NCBI GenBank assembly: GCA_009777825.1
Contig: WRLA01000013.1
Coordinates: forward strand, 1-52,993
Direction of reading: 5' to 3'
Source: Bacteroidales bacterium
Lineage (GTDB): Bacteria > Bacteroidota > Bacteroidia > Bacteroidales > WRLA01
DNA: 52,993 bases
Below are positions 21,800 through 31,360 of the stretch, in pieces. The notes below the pieces were generated by a model. That model ran no database searches. It was not told the origin of the DNA and saw only the letters and a program-made list of their open reading frames with translations. Both the position numbers and the translations under genes were made by a program. Positions within the stretch are counted from its first letter, which is position 1; each line of letters opens with the position of its first letter.

Positions 21800-22718
21800 A
21801 ATCAAATGCCCTTTTAAGTGAAATATAATCTTTGTTACTAATCTTCAACATATTGGTAATGAGCCATCCGGAGTTCACGTCGCTACGGTTGAGGTAGTTG
21901 ATTTCGAACCACCAGCCGTCAAGTTGCAGGAAGTGAAACTTCACGTGGTTGACGCTGACAAACGAGATATTTTGTTTGCGCATCGCGTCAATGAACAGGG
22001 ATAAATGGTTGGGTTTGAAGTTTGTACCGATGTAACACCCAATTTTATCCACATCCTGAAATGCGTTGCTGACGTTCATGAAGTCAATCTCGTGGCTCAT
22101 CGGGTGCAGAAATATCCCGATACGCTCCTCCTCGTTTACTTCGCGGTATAGTTTATCGAACTCCGGCACCTCGACATTGCTGATAACCCATTTATATCCT
22201 TGATGCTCGCTTTCAATTTTCAGATATAATAATATGGTGCGTTGTTCGCCATTCCAGAGGAAGGTAGTGGTGAGTTCGGCATACCATCTGTCGCCGAAAA
22301 AGTCCAAATACAAAGGTTTTTTGTCGTTGGTAACCTCTTTTAAGAAAGCGTCTCTCGTCTCAGTAGGGATGGAAAAACCCTGACGGTCGAACAGCGAGAC
22401 TAAAAAAGGCTTGCGCAGTTCGTTGTTGCGAAATTCGGGCGCCTTGTCGGCGTAACGCACGCCCATCGCGTTCTCCTCATTGTTAAACCTCCGGAAAAAC
22501 TGATTGACCTGCTTCACCTCAGCGTAAAACAACGACTCGTCATAGACCACCTGCCCAATCTGCTGGTTCTTCTGCGCAACGGCAACAGGTAACAGTAACA
22601 ACATCGTAATAATGAACGTCATTGCGGGCTTGACCCGCAATCCCCCCGTCGGCAGAAGATGCTGAATCAAGTTCAGCATGACGCTTTCGGTCCTTTTATA
22701 AGTTTTAATATGTGTCAT
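21792..22718 (-). CDS. Exported protein of unknown function, partner of the LRR protein
   Basis: This protein of 276 or 308 residues has a signal peptide MTFIITMLLLLPVAVAQ. The ATG at 22622 begins exactly there and is probably the ancestral start; the 32 codons before it (MLNLIQHLLPTGGLRVKPAM region) are dispersed-repeat sequence. The mature part begins KNQQIGQVVYDESLFYAEVKQ and contains GDRWYAELTTTFLWNGEQRTILLYLKIES, which looks like a beta-rich domain. No family is recognised. A promoter box at 22775-22782 and the overlap with the LRR gene indicate a two-gene operon. Confidence 0.7.
   Translation of the reverse strand: MTHIKTYKRTESVMLNLIQHLLPTGGLRVKPAMTFIITMLLLLPVAVAQKNQQIGQVVYDESLFYAEVKQVNQFFRRFNNEENAMGVRYADKAPEFRNNELRKPFLVSLFDRQGFSIPTETRDAFLKEVTNDKKPLYLDFFGDRWYAELTTTFLWNGEQRTILLYLKIESEHQGYKWVISNVEVPEFDKLYREVNEEERIGIFLHPMSHEIDFMNVSNAFQDVDKIGCYIGTNFKPNHLSLFIDAMRKQNISFVSVNHVKFHFLQLDGWWFEINYLNRSDVNSGWLITNMLKISNKDYISLKRAFDYE
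22612..22690. repeat. Dispersed repeat covering the N-terminal codons of the LRR partner
   Basis: It contains CGTCATTGCGGGCTTGACCC, whose ends pair (ATTGCGGG/CCCGCAAT), and GCTGAATCAAGTTCAGCATGA, whose ends also pair. On the minus strand it encodes VMLNLIQHLL and GLRVKPAMT, peptides familiar to me as translated repeat DNA in many draft bacterial proteomes. Confidence 0.75.
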
Positions 22719-22774
22719 AAAAATGTGTTATACAGTTTGTTAGAAAAAAAACGATATGGTGCGATAAATTATTG

Positions 22775-22782
22775 CAAATGTA
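22775..22782 (-). promoter_or_regulatory. Promoter -7 box of the LRR operon
   Basis: The minus strand reads TACATTTG, 57 bp before the upstream ATG at 22718. Confidence 0.5.
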
Positions 22783-22798
22783 CGAAAAAAGTTGGGTA

Positions 22799-23004
22799 GA
22801 TTTGCCACTAATGCACGAATGTTCTCTTTTTAGCCACGAATGACACGAACTTACACGAATTTTTATTACACGAAAGCGCCCTTTGCGTAAAAAACCTTTG
22901 CGTCTCTGCGTTTGAATTTTTAACGCAAGGGCGCAAAGGTTTTACGCAAGGGGCGCAACCAATTCTGCTAATCTTTAAATCATGTAAATCATGGTTCAGA
23001 CAAT
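22799..23004. repeat. Compound dispersed repeat block downstream of dnaK
   Basis: Three families lie in series. The AGCCACGAATGACACGAA type is at about 22830-22870. A TTTGCGTAAAAAACC / GGTTTTACGCAA pair of complementary halves is at about 22885-22955. The AATCATGTAAATCATGGTTC type is at about 22976-23004, matching 15120-15138 in reverse. No gene is present. Confidence 0.8.
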
Positions 23005-23006
23005 TT

Positions 23007-24977
23007 CTACTTCACCTCTTCGAACTCCGCATCTTCCACGCCGCCGTCTTTGTTGGGCGGGGTGTTGTCGTTGGGTTTTGCTCCGCCGAAGGGATTGGCT
23101 CCGTCGAAAGGATTGGCTCCGCCGAAAGGACCGCCGTCTGGTGCGTTAGCGAAGGGGTCAGGTGCGCCGTTGGCGCCGGCGTTTTGGTACATCTGTTGGC
23201 TTGCCTGTTGCCATATCTCGTTCATCTTTGCCATGGCGGCGTCGATGCCTGCGATATCTTTGGCGGCGTGCGCCGTTTTCAGTTGCGCGAGCGCTGATTC
23301 TATCTCTTGTTTTTTGTCGGCGGGGAGTTTGTCGCCGTACTCTTTCATCTGTTTTTCTGTTTGAAAGATCATGGAGTCGGCGTGATTCAGTTTGTCTATC
23401 TCTTCTTTTTGTTTGCGGTCGCTTTCGGCGTTGGCTTCGGCTTCGGCTTTCATTCGTTTAATCTCTTCTTCCGACAATCCGGAGGAGGCTTCGATGCGGA
23501 TTTGCTGTGTTTTTCCGGTGGCTTTATCTTTTGCCGAGACGTTCAGGATGCCGTTGGCGTCAATGTCGAAGGTAACTTCGATTTGCGGGATGCCGCGTGG
23601 TGAGGGTGGGATGCCGTCTAAGTGGAAACGTCCTAAACTCTTGTTCTGACTTGCCATGGGACGTTCGCCTTGCAGGATGTGTATCTCGACGGAGGGCTGA
23701 TTGTCGGCTGCCGTGGAGAAGACTTCCGATTTCTTGGTCGGGATGGTGGTGTTGGATTCTATCAGTTTGGTCATCACGCTGCCCAGCGTTTCTATTCCTA
23801 ACGACAGCGGCGTTACGTCTAACAACAGCACGTCTTTCACTTCGCCCGTCAGGACGCCGCCTTGTATGGCTGCGCCAACGGCTACCACTTCGTCGGGATT
23901 GACCCCTTTGGAGGGATCTTTTCCGAAGAACTCTTTCACCACTTTTTGCACGGCGGGGATTCTGGTCGAGCCGCCCACCAAGATTACTTCCTGGATGTCG
24001 TTTGCCGTCAATCCGGCGTCTTTCAACGCTTTGCGGCACGGTTCAACGGTGGCTTGGATGAGGCTGTCGCAGAGTTGTTCAAATTTGGCGCGGCTCAGTT
24101 TGCGGACTAAGTGCTTTGGAATACCGTTGACCGGCATGATGTAGGGCAGGTTTATTTCTGTTTCCATCGAACTGGAGAGTTCTATTTTGGCTTTTTCGGC
24201 TGCCTCTTTCAGACGTTGGAACGCCATCGGGTCTTCGCGCAGGTCGAGCCCTTCGTCTTTTTTAAACTCTTCGGCTAACCAGTCTATCACTTTGTGGTCG
24301 AAGTCGTCGCCGCCGAGATGGGTGTCGCCGTTGGTGGATTTCACTTCAAAGACGCCGTCGCCGAGTTCGAGGATGGAGATGTCGAAGGTTCCGCCGCCGA
24401 GGTCATACACCGCGATTTTCATATCTTTGTGCGCCTTGTCCAAGCCGTACGCCAGCGCTGCGGCTGTCGGCTCGTTGATGATGCGGCGCACTTTCAAACC
24501 TGCTATCTCGCCGGCTTCTTTGGTGGCTTGACGTTGAGAATCGCTGAAATACGCCGGCACCGTGATGACGGCTTCCGTAACTTCGCGACCCAGAAAGTCT
24601 TCCGCCGTCTTTTTCATCTTTTGGAGAACCATGGCGGAGATTTCCTGTGGCGTGTAGTTGCGGTCGTCAATTTTTATCTTGGGAACGTTGTTGTCGCCCC
24701 GCGCAACCTGATACGGGACGCGGTCAATCTCTTTTTTCAACTGGTCGTATGTTTCGCCCATAAACCGTTTAATGGAAAAAATGGTTTTCTTGGGATTGGT
24801 TATTGCCTGACGTTTAGCGGGTTCACCCACTTTGCGCTCGTTGTTATCGGTAAAGCCGACGATGGAGGGCGTTGTTCTGTGTCCTTCGCTGTTTTGAATT
24901 ACAACCGGTTCGTTGCCTTCCATTACGGAAACGCAAGAGTTGGTTGTGCCTAAGTCTATTCCAATTATTTTGCTCAT
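23007..24977 (-). CDS. dnaK: Chaperone DnaK (Hsp70)
   Basis: DnaK folds and protects proteins with DnaJ and GrpE, neither of which is nearby. At 656 residues it is a little longer than the usual ~638. The ATPase signatures are intact: [14 protein letters not shown] at the N-terminus, [16 protein letters not shown] near residue 195, and [14 protein letters not shown] near residue 340. The substrate domain carries [16 protein letters not shown]. The C-terminal tail has degenerate GANPF repeats ([17 protein letters not shown]) and ends DAEFEEVK, close to the EEVD-like ends of the family. It is monocistronic. A weak promoter-like TCACTTTG lies at 25039-25046. Confidence 0.97.
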   Translation of the reverse strand: MSKIIGIDLGTTNSCVSVMEGNEPVVIQNSEGHRTTPSIVGFTDNNERKVGEPAKRQAITNPKKTIFSIKRFMGETYDQLKKEIDRVPYQVARGDNNVPKIKIDDRNYTPQEISAMVLQKMKKTAEDFLGREVTEAVITVPAYFSDSQRQATKEAGEIAGLKVRRIINEPTAAALAYGLDKAHKDMKIAVYDLGGGTFDISILELGDGVFEVKSTNGDTHLGGDDFDHKVIDWLAEEFKKDEGLDLREDPMAFQRLKEAAEKAKIELSSSMETEINLPYIMPVNGIPKHLVRKLSRAKFEQLCDSLIQATVEPCRKALKDAGLTANDIQEVILVGGSTRIPAVQKVVKEFFGKDPSKGVNPDEVVAVGAAIQGGVLTGEVKDVLLLDVTPLSLGIETLGSVMTKLIESNTTIPTKKSEVFSTAADNQPSVEIHILQGERPMASQNKSLGRFHLDGIPPSPRGIPQIEVTFDIDANGILNVSAKDKATGKTQQIRIEASSGLSEEEIKRMKAEAEANAESDRKQKEEIDKLNHADSMIFQTEKQMKEYGDKLPADKKQEIESALAQLKTAHAAKDIAGIDAAMAKMNEIWQQASQQMYQNAGANGAPDPFANAPDGGPFGGANPFDGANPFGGAKPNDNTPPNKDGGVEDAEFEEVK

Positions 24978-25276
24978 AACTATATATTTTTGCTGTTAAA
25001 TTTTCGATTTTCTGCGTTCAAATAGGCAATCTGCGTGCCAAAGTGATGAGGAAGGATTTTTTTAAGTTAAAATTCTTTACCACAAAGGTTCACAAAGGTT
25101 TTTCACAAAGGACACAAAAAGCGCAAAATGTTGAGAATAAGTTATTTATTCTTTGCGCCCTTTGCGTTTTTCTTTGCGCCTTTGCGTTAAAAAGGCTTTT
25201 AAAACAGGCGTCAAAAAAAATGGCAGTCCTGTGAAAAAACTGCCAAAAAGTCATATACTACAATGATTTATTACAT
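24978..25276. repeat. dnaK upstream region with dispersed repeat
   Basis: About 25076-25195 is a dispersed repeat with complementary-style halves (CCACAAAGGTTCACAAAGG ... CTTTGCGCCCTTTGCG, CTTTGCGCCTTTGCG). A promoter-like TCACTTTG for dnaK (minus strand) is at 25039-25046. I see no CIRCE element (TTAGCACTC-type inverted repeat). Confidence 0.65.
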
Positions 25277-26380
25277 TTAATAAATGGGGACGGGAATAAA
25301 TTGACGATCGAGTTCGGGTAAGTATTTTTGAGTCATATCCGATGACATGTGGATGTAGCGATATTGTACAATACGGGAAGTGAAAATTCCAAATGCCTCA
25401 TTTTCAACATCTTGATAATCGCCACTATCTTCAGAATATACTTTGGTTTTCATATTGGTGTATTCGGGACGTTCCTGCGCCACTCCTTGCGAGGGGTCGT
25501 TGATGTTATGATAATAGTACAGCACTTCGCTCCCACACCAGAGAGCAACTTCTACCGAATCGTAAGGACGCCGAAACACACTCGTGTTATAAGGAATGTC
25601 TTTCAGTATTTGAGCGTAGAAAGCGCCCGGATTGAATTGAAAATTCTCGATTTGATAACTTTCGTCGCCGGTTTTTGAAGCAGAATGTGAGCCTACGTGC
25701 CAAAGCAACGACTTTGTCTCGTACTTATTAACAGAAGAATCTGCAATACGTCCTTCTCCATAATACATGGTGTAATAGATGTCGTAGATCCTTCCGTTTT
25801 TAGCATTGCTCCATATAAATTTTGCTGAGGACTTAGTTGGGTCAAGGTTAAGCGGTATTCCTGTCATTGGACTTTGAACATTAAAGCTATTCACCAAAGG
25901 CGTCTCGGCATAGACTATTTTTTTGGTTTTGAGATGTTCTATTTCTATTTTTATGACATCTTTGGGCTCATAATAATCTACTCCTTGCTTTATCTGTTTC
26001 TCGAATATCTTTTCAAAGTAATAAACCCGTTGTTTCTGAGAGAAGTATCCTTCTTCTTTGTTCTCAATTTCGGTGGTTTTTACCTCAAGTTGGGTACTCT
26101 TTCCGTCTGGCGTAATGTCATAAATTCTAACGTCAATGTCTTCAACGGGATAGGTTGACGAATCGGGATTTTGCGCCATGACGATGATGTTTTCGGGACC
26201 TAAAAACGCCTTGTGGATCCGAATATAATGAACGGAATCAGCAGGATTGACCAATCCGTAAACGACGGTAATCGCCTTATACTTGTCGCGCGGGTTAAAT
26301 TCTTTCTCGCACGAGGGCAACAGGCTGAGCAGGAGTGCGCAAATGCCTGTAAAACACAAAATTAAATAGTTTTTTTTCAT
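25277..26380 (-). CDS. DUF4249-like surface lipoprotein
   Basis: This 367-residue protein has a lipoprotein signal peptide ending LLPSCEKEF. The opening after the signal (AITVVYGLVNPADSVHYIRI) and the late motif ENEAFGIFTSRI fit DUF4249-like lipoproteins of Bacteroidetes, whose function is unknown. It starts 14 bp after mmdB and is probably read from the methylmalonyl-CoA decarboxylase operon, though it need not share that role. The family call is moderate. Confidence 0.65.
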   Translation of the reverse strand: MKKNYLILCFTGICALLLSLLPSCEKEFNPRDKYKAITVVYGLVNPADSVHYIRIHKAFLGPENIIVMAQNPDSSTYPVEDIDVRIYDITPDGKSTQLEVKTTEIENKEEGYFSQKQRVYYFEKIFEKQIKQGVDYYEPKDVIKIEIEHLKTKKIVYAETPLVNSFNVQSPMTGIPLNLDPTKSSAKFIWSNAKNGRIYDIYYTMYYGEGRIADSSVNKYETKSLLWHVGSHSASKTGDESYQIENFQFNPGAFYAQILKDIPYNTSVFRRPYDSVEVALWCGSEVLYYYHNINDPSQGVAQERPEYTNMKTKVYSEDSGDYQDVENEAFGIFTSRIVQYRYIHMSSDMTQKYLPELDRQFIPVPIY

Positions 26381-26394
26381 CTCTTTTTATTTTT

Positions 26395-27540
26395 TTAATA
26401 CAGAAAACTCAATAACACCCCCGCCGCGACCGCCGAGCCGATGACGCCGGCGACGTTAGGTCCCATGGCGTGCATTAGCAGGAAGTTGGTCTTGTCGTAT
26501 TCTTGTCCTACCTGATGGGATACGCGGGCGCTGTCGGGGACGGCGGAGACGCCGGAATTGCCGATGAGCGGGTTGATCTTGTTTTTCAGGAACAGGTTCA
26601 TAAACTTAACGAACAGTACGCCGGTAATGGTTGCGATGGAAAATGCCACAGCGCCCAAAAAGAATATCTTGATGGATTTTGGCGTCAGAAACGTGGTTGC
26701 CTGTGTAGAAACGCCTACGGTTAAGCCGATGAGGATGGTAACGATGTCAATCATCGGACCGGAGGCGGTTACGGCTAAGCGTTTGGTTACGCCGCTCTCT
26801 TTGAGGAGGTTGCCGAAGAACAACATTCCCAGTAGCGGTAATCCGCTCGGTACGATAAAGCAGGTGAGCAGAATCCCGATGAGGGGGAAGATGATTTTTT
26901 CGGTTTTGGAGACTTGGCGCGGTGGTTTCATCCGGATGACGCGTTCTTTTTTGGTGGTCAGCAGGCGCATAAAGGGCGGTTGAATCACCGGCACTAACGC
27001 CATGTAGGAGTACGCCGAGATGGCGATGGCGCCTAAGAGTTCGGGTGCGAGTTTTGATGCGATGAAGATGGCGGTGGGACCGTCGGCTCCGCCGATGATG
27101 CCGATGGCGCCGGCTTCGGCAGGGGCGAAGCCCAACTGCAACGCGGCGGCGTATGCGCCAAAGATGCCGAACTGGGCGGCGGCGCCGATAAGTATCAGTT
27201 TCGGATTGGAAATCAACGCCGAAAAGTCGGTCATCGCGCCGATGCCCAAGAAGATGAGCGGCGGGTACCAGCCGTATCTTACGCCGTGATAAAGAATATT
27301 TAAAACGCTGTTATCTTCATAAATCCCTATTTGCAAGCCCGGATAAAACGGAATGTTACCGATGATGATGCCAAATCCGATGGGAATCAGAAGCAATGGC
27401 TCATACTCTTTTTTAATCGCCAAAAAGATAAAACCCAATCCTATCAAAAGCATAGCGATATGCCCTCCGGTGAAGTTAGCAAAGGCAGTGTAATTAAAAA
27501 ATGTTCCTATCTGCTCTCCGACATAATTTAAAAAGTTCAT
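26395..27540 (-). CDS. mmdB: Sodium-pumping decarboxylase beta subunit (MmdB/OadB)
   Basis: This 381-residue polytopic protein decarboxylates carboxybiotin and couples it to sodium export. Family motifs are plain: GIGAMTDFSALISNPKL, GAIGIIGGADGPTAIF, GLPLLGMLFFGNLLKESGV, INPLIGNSGVSAVPDSARV and NFLLMHAMGPNVAGVIGSA. The conserved aspartate that binds sodium in OadB lies in GGADGPT. It is the fifth gene of the operon, four bases after the biotin carrier gene. The neighbouring epimerase and MmdA support methylmalonyl-CoA over oxaloacetate as substrate. Confidence 0.95.
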   Translation of the reverse strand: MNFLNYVGEQIGTFFNYTAFANFTGGHIAMLLIGLGFIFLAIKKEYEPLLLIPIGFGIIIGNIPFYPGLQIGIYEDNSVLNILYHGVRYGWYPPLIFLGIGAMTDFSALISNPKLILIGAAAQFGIFGAYAAALQLGFAPAEAGAIGIIGGADGPTAIFIASKLAPELLGAIAISAYSYMALVPVIQPPFMRLLTTKKERVIRMKPPRQVSKTEKIIFPLIGILLTCFIVPSGLPLLGMLFFGNLLKESGVTKRLAVTASGPMIDIVTILIGLTVGVSTQATTFLTPKSIKIFFLGAVAFSIATITGVLFVKFMNLFLKNKINPLIGNSGVSAVPDSARVSHQVGQEYDKTNFLLMHAMGPNVAGVIGSAVAAGVLLSFLY

Positions 27541-27544
27541 ACGC

Positions 27545-27973
27545 TTATTCTCCCATAATTATTAAAACATCGCCTTCCATCACCGAATCGCCTTGGCGGG
27601 CTTTTACTTCAGCTACAACGCCTTCTTTGTCCGATTCGATATTATTTTCCATTTTCATGGCTTCCAGCAGAATTACTTTTTGTCCTACGGTGATTTTGTC
27701 GCCGGGTTTCACAAAGACGTCCAATATCACGCCCGGCAGGGGTGAGTGGATGCTACCGCCTTTTTTAGCGGTTTTGGCTTCCTGTTTGCCGACATCGGTC
27801 GAGGGAACGGCTTGTGTGCGCACTAATTTCGGCGTTTTTGTCTGTTTCACCTCTTTATCTAAGGTAACGGTGTAGGGTGTGCCGTTGACTTCCAACTCTA
27901 TCGTTTGACCTTCGGCGTTATTGATTTCCACCGCGTAGGTCGTCCCGTTTATGGTAAATTTATATTTTTTCAT
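27545..27973 (-). CDS. mmdC: Biotin carboxyl carrier subunit of the decarboxylase
   Basis: This 142-residue protein carries biotin between the carboxyltransferase and the membrane subunit. The C-terminal biotinyl domain shows the EAMKMEN motif with the acceptor lysine near residue 108, within GDKITVGQKVILLEAMKME. An N-terminal ~70-residue domain (YKFTINGTTYAVEI) precedes a short linker rather than the long Ala/Pro linker of some relatives. The gene lies between the OadG-type subunit and mmdB. Confidence 0.93.
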   Translation of the reverse strand: MKKYKFTINGTTYAVEINNAEGQTIELEVNGTPYTVTLDKEVKQTKTPKLVRTQAVPSTDVGKQEAKTAKKGGSIHSPLPGVILDVFVKPGDKITVGQKVILLEAMKMENNIESDKEGVVAEVKARQGDSVMEGDVLIIMGE

Positions 27974-28006
27974 CTCTACAATATTTTACTTGTTAAAACG
28001 ACTTTT

Positions 28007-29008
28007 TTACTTGTTTTTTTTCATAAGATTATTGTTCATGCCATAATATTTCGCATTCCATGGCGTCCAGGAGCGTGTAGTTTTTGCGATGGTCAAGATG
28101 GTATTTTCCGTGTCATGGAGTTCGCTGTTATACATATAGACGGCTGCGGCAACGGCAGCAAATTCCTCTCCGCTGGCGTCGAATGCTTTGGCAACTACGG
28201 CTTTCTGTGCAAAGTCCGCCCCAAAAGTTTTCCGGAACGAGATTTTTTTAGATGCTTTCAACACTTTTTCAGTATTGGCAAAGATAAGGACTAACAGCAA
28301 AAGCGCCAAAAACACCATGCTCATGGCTATTGCCGCCATCCCGATGCCTACCGGATCCATTTTTTCAATGATTGCATCTTTTTTAGGTTTCTGGTAATGA
28401 AGCGAAGGGGCATCTTCCGACATGTTGGCGATGCCGTTTTCGGTGGAGAGAATAATCAGGTCGTATCCTAACGAATTTTGCCCTGCGATGTACATCTGTT
28501 GTGTCTCTTTGTTGTAACTGAAAGCGGTGGCATTGCCTTTGTAGTAAAAACGACCGACCTCATTACCTTCCAAATCCAAAACCGACAGATAGCAACTGTC
28601 TTGCTGTGAGGCTAAAAAGACCAAATATTTGTCGTAAATCGCAATTCCTTGAGGGCGATAGATGTTGCGCACATCGTGCCTGCCTTCATACTTATCAACC
28701 AATATTTGCCTTACTGTTTTCAGTGTATCGTCTTCTAATTTGATGATGTCAATACTGTTTTCAATCGTATTGATGGCGCCAAAGACGTTGTGCGCCTTGT
28801 CGAAAACGAATGATTGCGGCGTCAGCGGGTCGTAGGCTTCGTCCGGAACTCTGTTAAGCAGTCCTTGCAGGATGGAGTCCCATTGGGTGTTCATCTCCTG
28901 CAAAGCGGTTTCCCATTTGGCACCTTTGTTTTGGGCAAAGCCGCAAAAGGAAACCACCGCAACCAAAGCAGCAAGTAAGATAATCCGTTTTATTATTTTA
29001 TTCGTCAT
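28007..29008 (-). CDS. OadG-type small subunit with long N-terminal periplasmic extension
   Basis: This 333-residue protein holds the OadG/MmdD anchor in its C-terminal third: one helix (IAMSMVFLALLLLVLIFA) near residue 222 and a cytoplasmic tail ending RSWTPWNAKYYGMNNN, as in Bacteroidetes subunits. OadG assembles the decarboxylase complex. The N-terminal ~210 residues follow a signal peptide (VSFCGFAQ) and contain propeller-like strands (PLTPQSFVFDKAHNVFGAI, QGIAIYDKYLVFLASQQDS, LDLEGNEVGRFYYKGNA). These would lie outside the membrane. It sits between mmdA and the biotin carrier. Confidence 0.82.
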   Translation of the reverse strand: MTNKIIKRIILLAALVAVVSFCGFAQNKGAKWETALQEMNTQWDSILQGLLNRVPDEAYDPLTPQSFVFDKAHNVFGAINTIENSIDIIKLEDDTLKTVRQILVDKYEGRHDVRNIYRPQGIAIYDKYLVFLASQQDSCYLSVLDLEGNEVGRFYYKGNATAFSYNKETQQMYIAGQNSLGYDLIILSTENGIANMSEDAPSLHYQKPKKDAIIEKMDPVGIGMAAIAMSMVFLALLLLVLIFANTEKVLKASKKISFRKTFGADFAQKAVVAKAFDASGEEFAAVAAAVYMYNSELHDTENTILTIAKTTRSWTPWNAKYYGMNNNLMKKNK

Positions 29009-29038
29009 TTCTATTCTTATTAATTCATGGACAATGTG

Positions 29039-30598
29039 TTACAACGGAATATTCGTATGCTTTTTGGGCGGATTGCTATCTTTCTTCGACGCCAGCGCAT
29101 GGAGGGCGCGAATGATGCGGAAACGGGTGTTGCGCGGTTCGATGATGTCGTCAATGATGCCGTATTTGGCGGCGTTGTAGGGGTTGGCGAAGGTTTCGTT
29201 GTACTCTTTTTCTTTTTCGGCGACGAACTTGGCTCGTTCTTCGGGGTCGGCAATCTCTTTCAGTTGCCGTCCGTACAGCACTTCGATGGCTCCGCTGGCG
29301 CCCATCACGGCGATTTCGGCTGAGGGCCACGCATAGTTGATGTCGCCGCGCAGTTGCTTGCAACTCATCACATCGTGCGCCCCGCCATACGACTTGCGCA
29401 GCGTAACCGTAACTTTCGGAACGGTGGCTTCGCCATAAGCAAACAAAAACTTCGCGCCGTGGATGATGATGCCGCCATATTCCTGAGCCGTGCCGGGTAA
29501 AAAGCCGGGAACGTCAACCAGCGTAACCAACGGGATGTTGAAAGCGTCGCAAAAACGAACAAAGCGCGCTCCTTTGCGGGAGGCGTTGATGTCGAGGACG
29601 CCGGCGATGTAGTTGGGCTGGTTGGCGACGATGCCGACGGAAGAACCGTTGAAACGGGCAAATCCCACTACTAAGTTCGGCGCAAAGTTGCGGTGTACTT
29701 CAAAAAACTCGTTGTCGTCCACGATGGCGTGGATGACGTCTTTCACGTCGTAGGGTTTGTTGGGATTGTCGGGGATGATGCTGTTCAGAGAGTCTTCCAA
29801 GCGGTCAATCGGGTCGCCGGTCGGGAGGTACGGTGGGTCTTCAAAGTTGTTGGACGGCAGGTAACTCATCAGTTTGCGGATGAGCATGAGCCCTTCCTGT
29901 TCGCTGTCCACCATGAAGTGGGTAACGCCCGACTTGGAGGCGTGTACCATGGCGCCACCGAGTTTGTCGTCGGTAACGTCTTCGCCGGTAACGGTCTTCA
30001 CCACTTTCGGTCCGGTAACGAACATGTAACTGTTCTCTTTCGACATCATGATGAAGTCGGTCAAAGCGGGCGAATAGACCGCTCCGCCGGCGCAGGGTCC
30101 GAAGATAGCCGAGATCTGCGGAATGACGCCCGACGCCATGATGTTGCGCTGGAAAATGTCAGCGTAGCCCGCCAGACTCTGAACGCCCTCCTGTATGCGC
30201 GCGCCGCCCGAATCGTTGATGCCGATGACCGGAGCGCCTACCTTCATCGCCTGATCCATCACTTTGCAGATTTTCTTGGCAAAGGTCTCCGACAGCGAAC
30301 CGCCGAAGACGGTGAAATCCTGCGAAAAGACGTAAACCAACCTGCCGTCTATCGTGCCGTAGCCGGTGATGACGCCGTCGGAGAGGTAGGTCTGTTTCTG
30401 CATGTCGAAGTCGGTGCAGCGGTGGGTAACGAACATGTCGAATTCCTCGAAAGAGCCTTCATCTAACAGTAGGTCAATGCGTTCACGCGCCGTCAGTTTC
30501 CCCTTGGCGTGCTGTGCATCTATTCTCTTTTGTCCGCCGCCCAGTTTCGCCTCAACGCGCTTGTTGAGCAGCATTTGTATTTTTTCTTCAAAAGCCAT
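29039..30598 (-). CDS. mmdA: Methylmalonyl-CoA decarboxylase alpha subunit (carboxyltransferase)
   Basis: This 519-residue protein transfers the carboxyl group of methylmalonyl-CoA to biotin. It has the two-domain crotonase-like carboxyltransferase fold. Visible blocks are [47 protein letters not shown] with the oxyanion-hole glycines, [15 protein letters not shown], and in the second half [19 protein letters not shown] and [15 protein letters not shown]. PccB-like sequences are similar, but the neighbouring biotin carrier, OadG and OadB identify the sodium-pumping decarboxylase. It is the second gene, after the epimerase. Confidence 0.94.
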   Translation of the reverse strand: MAFEEKIQMLLNKRVEAKLGGGQKRIDAQHAKGKLTARERIDLLLDEGSFEEFDMFVTHRCTDFDMQKQTYLSDGVITGYGTIDGRLVYVFSQDFTVFGGSLSETFAKKICKVMDQAMKVGAPVIGINDSGGARIQEGVQSLAGYADIFQRNIMASGVIPQISAIFGPCAGGAVYSPALTDFIMMSKENSYMFVTGPKVVKTVTGEDVTDDKLGGAMVHASKSGVTHFMVDSEQEGLMLIRKLMSYLPSNNFEDPPYLPTGDPIDRLEDSLNSIIPDNPNKPYDVKDVIHAIVDDNEFFEVHRNFAPNLVVGFARFNGSSVGIVANQPNYIAGVLDINASRKGARFVRFCDAFNIPLVTLVDVPGFLPGTAQEYGGIIIHGAKFLFAYGEATVPKVTVTLRKSYGGAHDVMSCKQLRGDINYAWPSAEIAVMGASGAIEVLYGRQLKEIADPEERAKFVAEKEKEYNETFANPYNAAKYGIIDDIIEPRNTRFRIIRALHALASKKDSNPPKKHTNIPL

Positions 30599-30640
30599 TA
30601 TGTTTGTATTTAAAGATTTAACGATTTAAAAATTTAAAGA

Positions 30641-31042
30641 TTATTTGCTGCAAAATTCGGTCAGTACGCCCATTGTGGACTTCGGATGGAGAAATCCGAT
30701 GTTCATCTTTTCGGCGCCCTTGCGCGACTTTTGGTCTATCAGCAGCACGCCCTTTTCAGCGACTTCGACCAACGCCGTATCGGCATTCTCGACGGCAAAG
30801 GCAATGTGATGCACGCCGGCGCCCTTTTTCTCAATGAATTTCCCGATAGGTCCTTCCGGGTCGGTGGACTCCAAAAGTTCGATTTTCACCTCGCCGACTT
30901 TGAAAAAAGCGGTCTTCACTTTCTGGTCAACAACCTCTTCAACGGCGTAACATGTCAACCCCATGACCTCTTCCCAGTATTTTATGGCTTCGTCAAGGTT
31001 GGCTACCGCAATTCCAATGTGTTCAATATGAGTGGGTTTCAT
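30641..31042 (-). CDS. mce: Methylmalonyl-CoA epimerase
   Basis: This 133-residue glyoxalase-fold enzyme interconverts R- and S-methylmalonyl-CoA in the succinate-propionate pathway. The sequence opens THIEHIGIAVANLDEAIKYW with the metal-binding histidine, and later shows KIELLESTDPEGPIGKFIEKKGAGVHHIAF with a second metal ligand and GFLHPKSTMGVLTE at the end. The ATG at 31042 (MKPTHIEH) is preferred to the longer frame to 31123, which runs through the promoter. It leads the operon. Confidence 0.94.
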   Translation of the reverse strand: MKPTHIEHIGIAVANLDEAIKYWEEVMGLTCYAVEEVVDQKVKTAFFKVGEVKIELLESTDPEGPIGKFIEKKGAGVHHIAFAVENADTALVEVAEKGVLLIDQKSRKGAEKMNIGFLHPKSTMGVLTEFCSK

Positions 31043-31070
31043 AATTATGAATGATATTTTTTTATTTCGG

Positions 31071-31078
31071 CGAAGATA
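31071..31078 (-). promoter_or_regulatory. Promoter -7-like box of the mce-mmd operon
   Basis: The minus strand reads TATCTTCG, one mismatch from TAnnTTTG, about 28 bp before the epimerase ATG. Confidence 0.45.
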
Positions 31079-31360
31079 CGTTTTTTTTTTGATTTGGGAT
31101 AGAGATATACAGGGCAAACGCATTAAAATTTCTCATCGCATAATTTTTAATCTGCCCTCCCTCTATAAGCCATTAGAAAAAGTATTAGACGATCTAAAAA
31201 AATGCCGCCAAAACACTCCCTACTACGCAAATCGGAAAAATCCTTAAAAGACATAATACACTATTATGAAAACAATATTGAAAGTATCATATTAAAACGG
31301 TTTGTTTGTCGTTAGAAGATATGTAAAAGGTAAATCACATTGTTTATGAATTTGTAAAAA
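31079..31360. other. Divergent intergenic region with a 22-bp repeated junction sequence
   Basis: It contains CAGGGCAAACGCATTAAAAT at 31110-31129 (22-bp match continuing to 31131), shared with 35021-35042 (inverted) and 41814-41835. A small open frame at 31202-31315 (MPPKHSLLRKSEKS to LKRFVCR) is unrecognised and may be noise. No promoter box for the next gene was clear. Confidence 0.5.

Noticed and set aside
23050-24953. Several plus-strand open frames over dnaK
   Set aside because: Low-complexity antisense frames over a conserved, high-GC3 gene.
24978-25060. CIRCE heat-shock element upstream of dnaK
   Set aside because: No TTAGCACTC-N9-GAGTGCTAA-type inverted repeat was found by eye.
31140-31250. 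Possible transposase fragment (FNLPSLYKPLEKVLDDLKKC)
   Set aside because: The stretch looks somewhat protein-like, but I could not match it to a transposase family and it lacks start and context.
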